From contig JAEUKG010000192.1 of the NCBI GenBank assembly GCA_016794325.1, positions 1 to 53,661 on the forward strand: a DNA stretch of 53,661 nt, given 5' to 3'. The translations under genes were made by a program, and so were the position numbers. Source of the stretch: Myxococcales bacterium (GTDB taxonomy: Bacteria > Myxococcota_A > Polyangia > Polyangiales > Polyangiaceae). Numbering within the stretch: position 1 is the first letter of the stretch; every line of letters starts with the position of its first letter. Positions 50,588 to 53,661 of this stretch are shown in pieces. Under the pieces are notes generated by a model. It was not told the DNA's origin. It was given only the letters and a program-made list of their open reading frames with translations, and made no database searches.

Positions 50588-53500
50588 TCAGGTGGGGGTG
50601 CTGAGCACCGTGCCCGCGGAGCCCGACAGGAAGCGCGTCTCGACCTGCGCTGCGAGGCGCGCCTGGCCTTGGTCGCGCAGGAGCTTCACCGCCGCGTCGC
50701 GGTGGGCCGCGGCCCGCTCGAGCGTGCCGCGGTCGGCGGCGGTGCGCAGCTTCACGAGGAGCGCGTCCATGAGGGCGCCGTGGGCCATCGCCTCGAAGAA
50801 GGGGCTCTTCGCGAGCTCCGCGTGCCCGATCGACCGCTCGCCGCAGCTGATCGCGAGGTCGATCGCGCCGATCGCGAGCTGGGCCTCGGCGAGCGCGCGC
50901 GCGCTGTCGGCGAGGATGTCGAGGTAGCCGCCGTCCTCCGCCATCCGGCAGGCCGTCTCGAGCTCCGCGATCGCCGCCTTGGCGTCGCCGGCGGCGAGGC
51001 GCGCCTGCCCGAGGTTCGAGTAGCCGAGCGCCTCGCGGCTCGCCCACCGCATCTTCTTGGCGCTCGCGAGCGCTTTCTCGTACGACGTGATCGCGGCGGG
51101 GAAGTCGCCGCGCGAGAACGCGACGCCGCCGAGGTTGACGTGGGCGTCCTGGATCCCCTGGGCGTCGCCGGCCTGCTCGCGGTGCTCGAGCGCGGTGCGG
51201 TACGAGCGCGCGGCCGCCTCGAGCTCCCCCTCGTGCACGTGGACGAGCCCCTCGGCGTCCTCGAGCCGCGCCATGGCGAGCTGCCACGTCATGTCGCGCA
51301 CGTTGAAGCCGTCGCCGATGCGGCGGCCCTCGGCGAGATCCGCCTTGGCCTCCGCCACCCGGCCCTTGGCCGCGCGCTGGAACGCGCGCGCGCTGTAGAG
51401 CCGGACGTGGAGCACGCCCTCGGCGAGCGACCGCGCGAGCTCGACGCCCTCGTCGAGCGACGCGAGCGACGGGTCGATCCGTCCGTACTCCTTGAGGACG
51501 AGCCCGCGCTCGAGCGCGATCCATGCATATGCAGCGTCGCCCGGGGGCACGCCGGCGGCGGCGAGGTCGGCGGCAGCGCCGTCGAGGGAGGCGAGCGCGT
51601 CGTCGAAGCGACCGATCTTCGCCTCCGCCGCCGCCTTCTCGCGGCGGACGCCCGCCCGATCGAGGCGCTCGCTCGCGGGGGCGTCGGCGGGCCAGCTCGC
51701 GAGCGCGCGGCGCATGTGCTCCACCGCCTCGACGTAGCCGCTCTGCGCCGCCGAGCGCCGCGCCGCGGCGAGGTAGAGGCGACGCGAGCGAGCGACCTCG
51801 CCCGCCGCCTCGAGGTGCAGCGCGAGCTCCGACTGCGCGCCCTCCCAGGGGTCGCCGCGCCCTCCCAGCCACTCGGCGATGCGCTTGTGGACCGAGACCG
51901 CGGTGGCGCGGGGGACGAGCTCGTAGGCGGCGTCGCGGAGCGCCTGGGTGGTGAACGTGTATTCGCGCTCGCCGCCGAGCGAGGAGAGCGGCTGCGCGCG
52001 GACGAGGTCGCGCGCTCGGAGCCCGTCGAGGAGCGAGAGCACCTCCTCCTCTTCGGCCGCCGGCCCCGCGGCCGCGAGCAGCGCCCCGACCCAGAACACG
52101 CGCCCGACCACGCTCGCGAGCTTGAGCAGCTCCTTCTGCGGCAGAGAGAGCCCGTCGATCCGTGCTTGGAGCACGCCGCGCACGGTGTCGGGGAGCGAGA
52201 GCTTGGTGGAGCGGCGCGCGTCGTAGGCGATGGGCACGTTGGCGGCGTCGACGCTCACCGCCCCCCGATCGACGAGGAGTCGCACGAGCTGGCGGCACAT
52301 CTCCGGGTTGCCCTCGGCGCGCTGGACGATGTCGCGCTTGATCTCGCGGGGGAAGCCAGGGACGTTGCGGAAGAGATCGTCCACGAAGCTCGCCATCACC
52401 TCGGGAGAGAACGGCGCGAGCTCGATCCGCGCGCGCACCTCGCACCCCGTGAGCCACGAAGGCAGCTCCTCGCCGGCGTTGGGGCGCGAGGTGAAGACGA
52501 GGAACACCGGCGCCTTGCGCAGCGCGCGGAGGAGCACCGCGAGCTGCTCGAGCACGGCGCAGTCGGTCCAGTCGACCTGCTCCACCATCACGCAGACGGG
52601 GGCGCGCTCGGCGAGGCGCCGGAGCCACGCGGCGAGGGTGCTCGCGGCGAGGGTGCCGTCGCCGCCCGCGAGCTCGGTGCCGAGGGTGGGGCCGGCGGGC
52701 TCCGGCGCCGCCACCGCCGCGAGGACCCGGCCGGCCTCGCGGCCCTCGCTCGAGCCCTCCCCCCATGCCTCGGCGACCTTGCGCTCCACCCGCGCCACGA
52801 GGGCGTCGCGCGGCTCGTCCCCACGGAGGGCGAAGAACGCGCGCAGCACCCGGGCGATGAACCCGACCGGCGCCGTCTGGAACGGGCGGACTGCGTGTAT
52901 GATGCATGTGTCACGCGCGCGCGCGTCGAGGGCGGTCGCGATCTGACGGAGCAGGTAGCCCTTCCCGAGGCCGACCTCGCCCGTGATCTCGACCACGCGG
53001 AGGCCTCCGCCGCGCTCGACGAGGTCGTATTGCGCGAGCACGGCCTCGAGCTCGCGGTGCCGCGCGAAGAACGACGTGCCGGAGGCGGTGCGCAGGCGCA
53101 TGGAGCTGAGCGGGTCGTAGCGCTCGCCGAGGACGACCCGGGCGCGGATGGGCTCGGCCACGCCCTTGACCTCGATGCAGGGGCCGTCGCCGAGCTTGTA
53201 CGCGTCCTGCACGAGGGGCTCGGTGGCGGGCCCCACCAGCACTTGCCCGGCCTCGGCGGCGTGCGAGAGCCGCGCGGCGAGGCTCACCGTCGCCCCCGAG
53301 ACGTCGGGGCTCGCGCTCTCGCCGCGGCCCACCGAGCCGACCATCACCACGCCGGTGTGGACGCCCGCGCGGAGGCCGACCTCGTGGCCGCGGACCCGCG
53401 ACGTCGCGCTCGTGCGCTCGAGCATCGCGCGAGCGGCGCGCACCGCCCTCGTCGGATCGTCCTCGCGGCTCTTGGGCACGCCGAACACGGCGAGGAGCGT

Positions 53501-53661
53501 CTCGCCGAGGTGCTTGACGACCGTGCCGCCCTCGCGCTCCACCTCGGCCACCAGCGGCCCGATGTAGGCGCTCAGGACCTCGCGCGCGGCGTCGGGCTCG
53601 AGGCCCATCGTGAGCGGCTCGAGCCCGACGATCTCGGCGTGCACCACCGTCGCCAAGCGCC
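50588..53661 (-). CDS. Class III cyclase-like / AAA ATPase / TPR signalling protein (start beyond window)
   Basis: At least 1023 residues; the frame is open to the right edge, so the start lies outside. Domain 1 (about residues 1-180) is the class III adenylyl/guanylyl cyclase fold, but the two metal Asp positions read Glu (AEIVGLEPL for ADIVGFT; HLGETLLAVFG for the GD motif) and the transition-state Asn is Ser (VSLAARLSHA). Domain 2 is a STAND-type NTPase with GEVGLGKGY in place of GxxxxGK(S/T), a VMVEQVDWTD Walker B and a TSRPN arginine. Domain 3 (from about residue 600) is TPR-like, with repeated 34-residue helical pairs. It is probably a large signalling scaffold whose enzymatic sites are weakened or lost. 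Islands occur at 51523 and 52896. Confidence 0.87.
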   Translation of the reverse strand, partial: RLATVVHAEIVGLEPLTMGLEPDAAREVLSAYIGPLVAEVEREGGTVVKHLGETLLAVFGVPKSREDDPTRAVRAARAMLERTSATSRVRGHEVGLRAGVHTGVVMVGSVGRGESASPDVSGATVSLAARLSHAAEAGQVLVGPATEPLVQDAYKLGDGPCIEVKGVAEPIRARVVLGERYDPLSSMRLRTASGTSFFARHRELEAVLAQYDLVERGGGLRVVEITGEVGLGKGYLLRQIATALDARARDTCIIHAVRPFQTAPVGFIARVLRAFFALRGDEPRDALVARVERKVAEAWGEGSSEGREAGRVLAAVAAPEPAGPTLGTELAGGDGTLAASTLAAWLRRLAERAPVCVMVEQVDWTDCAVLEQLAVLLRALRKAPVFLVFTSRPNAGEELPSWLTGCEVRARIELAPFSPEVMASFVDDLFRNVPGFPREIKRDIVQRAEGNPEMCRQLVRLLVDRGAVSVDAANVPIAYDARRSTKLSLPDTVRGVLQARIDGLSLPQKELLKLASVVGRVFWVGALLAAAGPAAEEEEVLSLLDGLRARDLVRAQPLSSLGGEREYTFTTQALRDAAYELVPRATAVSVHKRIAEWLGGRGDPWEGAQSELALHLEAAGEVARSRRLYLAAARRSAAQSGYVEAVEHMRRALASWPADAPASERLDRAGVRREKAAAEAKIGRFDDALASLDGAAADLAAAGVPPGDAAYAWIALERGLVLKEYGRIDPSLASLDEGVELARSLAEGVLHVRLYSARAFQRAAKGRVAEAKADLAEGRRIGDGFNVRDMTWQLAMARLEDAEGLVHVHEGELEAAARSYRTALEHREQAGDAQGIQDAHVNLGGVAFSRGDFPAAITSYEKALASAKKMRWASREALGYSNLGQARLAAGDAKAAIAELETACRMAEDGGYLDILADSARALAEAQLAIGAIDLAISCGERSIGHAELAKSPFFEAMAHGALMDALLVKLRTAADRGTLERAAAHRDAAVKLLRDQGQARLAAQVETRFLSGSAGTVLSTPT

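Noticed and set aside
49629-52907. A 1092-aa minus-strand open frame
   Set aside because: Arg/Gly/Ala-rich composition and no motifs; it overlaps the real cyclase-AAA gene in another frame.

Overview
The window is very GC-rich, with almost exclusively G/C-ending codons. It is dense in lipoproteins with Ser/Gly/Asp/Ala-rich linkers, one- and two-component style regulators, von Willebrand A (VWA) lipoproteins, multiheme c-type cytochromes, an AgmX/PglI-type protein and a GldA/F/G-like ABC cluster. That mix suggests a myxobacterium (Myxococcota, Polyangia-like). It is ordinary chromosome: I see no rRNA, tRNA, CRISPR array, integrase or insertion sequence.

Layout. 1-2.6 kb: 3' part of a five-heme cytochrome, then an SDR-TetR operon with two operator-like sites. 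2.6-7.7 kb: two paralogous VWA lipoproteins flank two VOC proteins, an AraC regulator and a serine-hydrolase-fold lipoprotein that has lost its catalytic residues. 7.8-13.5 kb: fructose-1,6-bisphosphatase and class I fructose-bisphosphate aldolase (the gluconeogenic pair), separated by two uncharacterised genes and a five-copy tandem array of a hairpin repeat. 13.6-26.1 kb: envelope and housekeeping genes (double-DTG aspartyl protease, double-psi-beta-barrel lipoprotein, AgmX-like protein, M20 amidohydrolase, ferritin-like diiron protein, O-methyltransferase, YjbQ, TerB-like, D-threonine-aldolase-like enzyme, small lipoproteins). 26.1-32.6 kb: a minus-strand operon of ABC ATPase, permease, GldG-like, DUF4340-like and leucine dehydrogenase genes behind a clear promoter and a long leader. 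32.6-35.7 kb: TetR and Coq4-like genes, divergent around a 29-bp palindrome, then an Asp-box propeller protein. 35.7-41.0 kb: a Cys-rich lipoprotein coupled to a formylglycine-generating-enzyme-like lipoprotein, a sigma-factor-like fragment, and a 995-residue protein combining a gluzincin protease, beta-propeller and outer-membrane barrel. 41-43.5 kb: TetR, SDR and a catalytically degenerate aldo/keto reductase. 43.5-53.7 kb: beta-helix and duplicated lipoproteins, an unknown 369-aa protein, a bestrophin, a second five-heme cytochrome, a lectin-fold-like lipoprotein, and a large cyclase-like/AAA/TPR protein running off the right edge.

The most unusual signal is at DNA level. Short islands of rare A/T-ending codons interrupt otherwise GC3-saturated genes, and most of the ones I found fit two motifs: the 11-bp palindrome TGYA-N3-TRCA (12 copies) and the bipartite motif TATCC-N9-TAG (5 copies). 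Both lie inside coding sequence on both strands and override codon preference, so they look selected as DNA sites. I do not recognise either motif.
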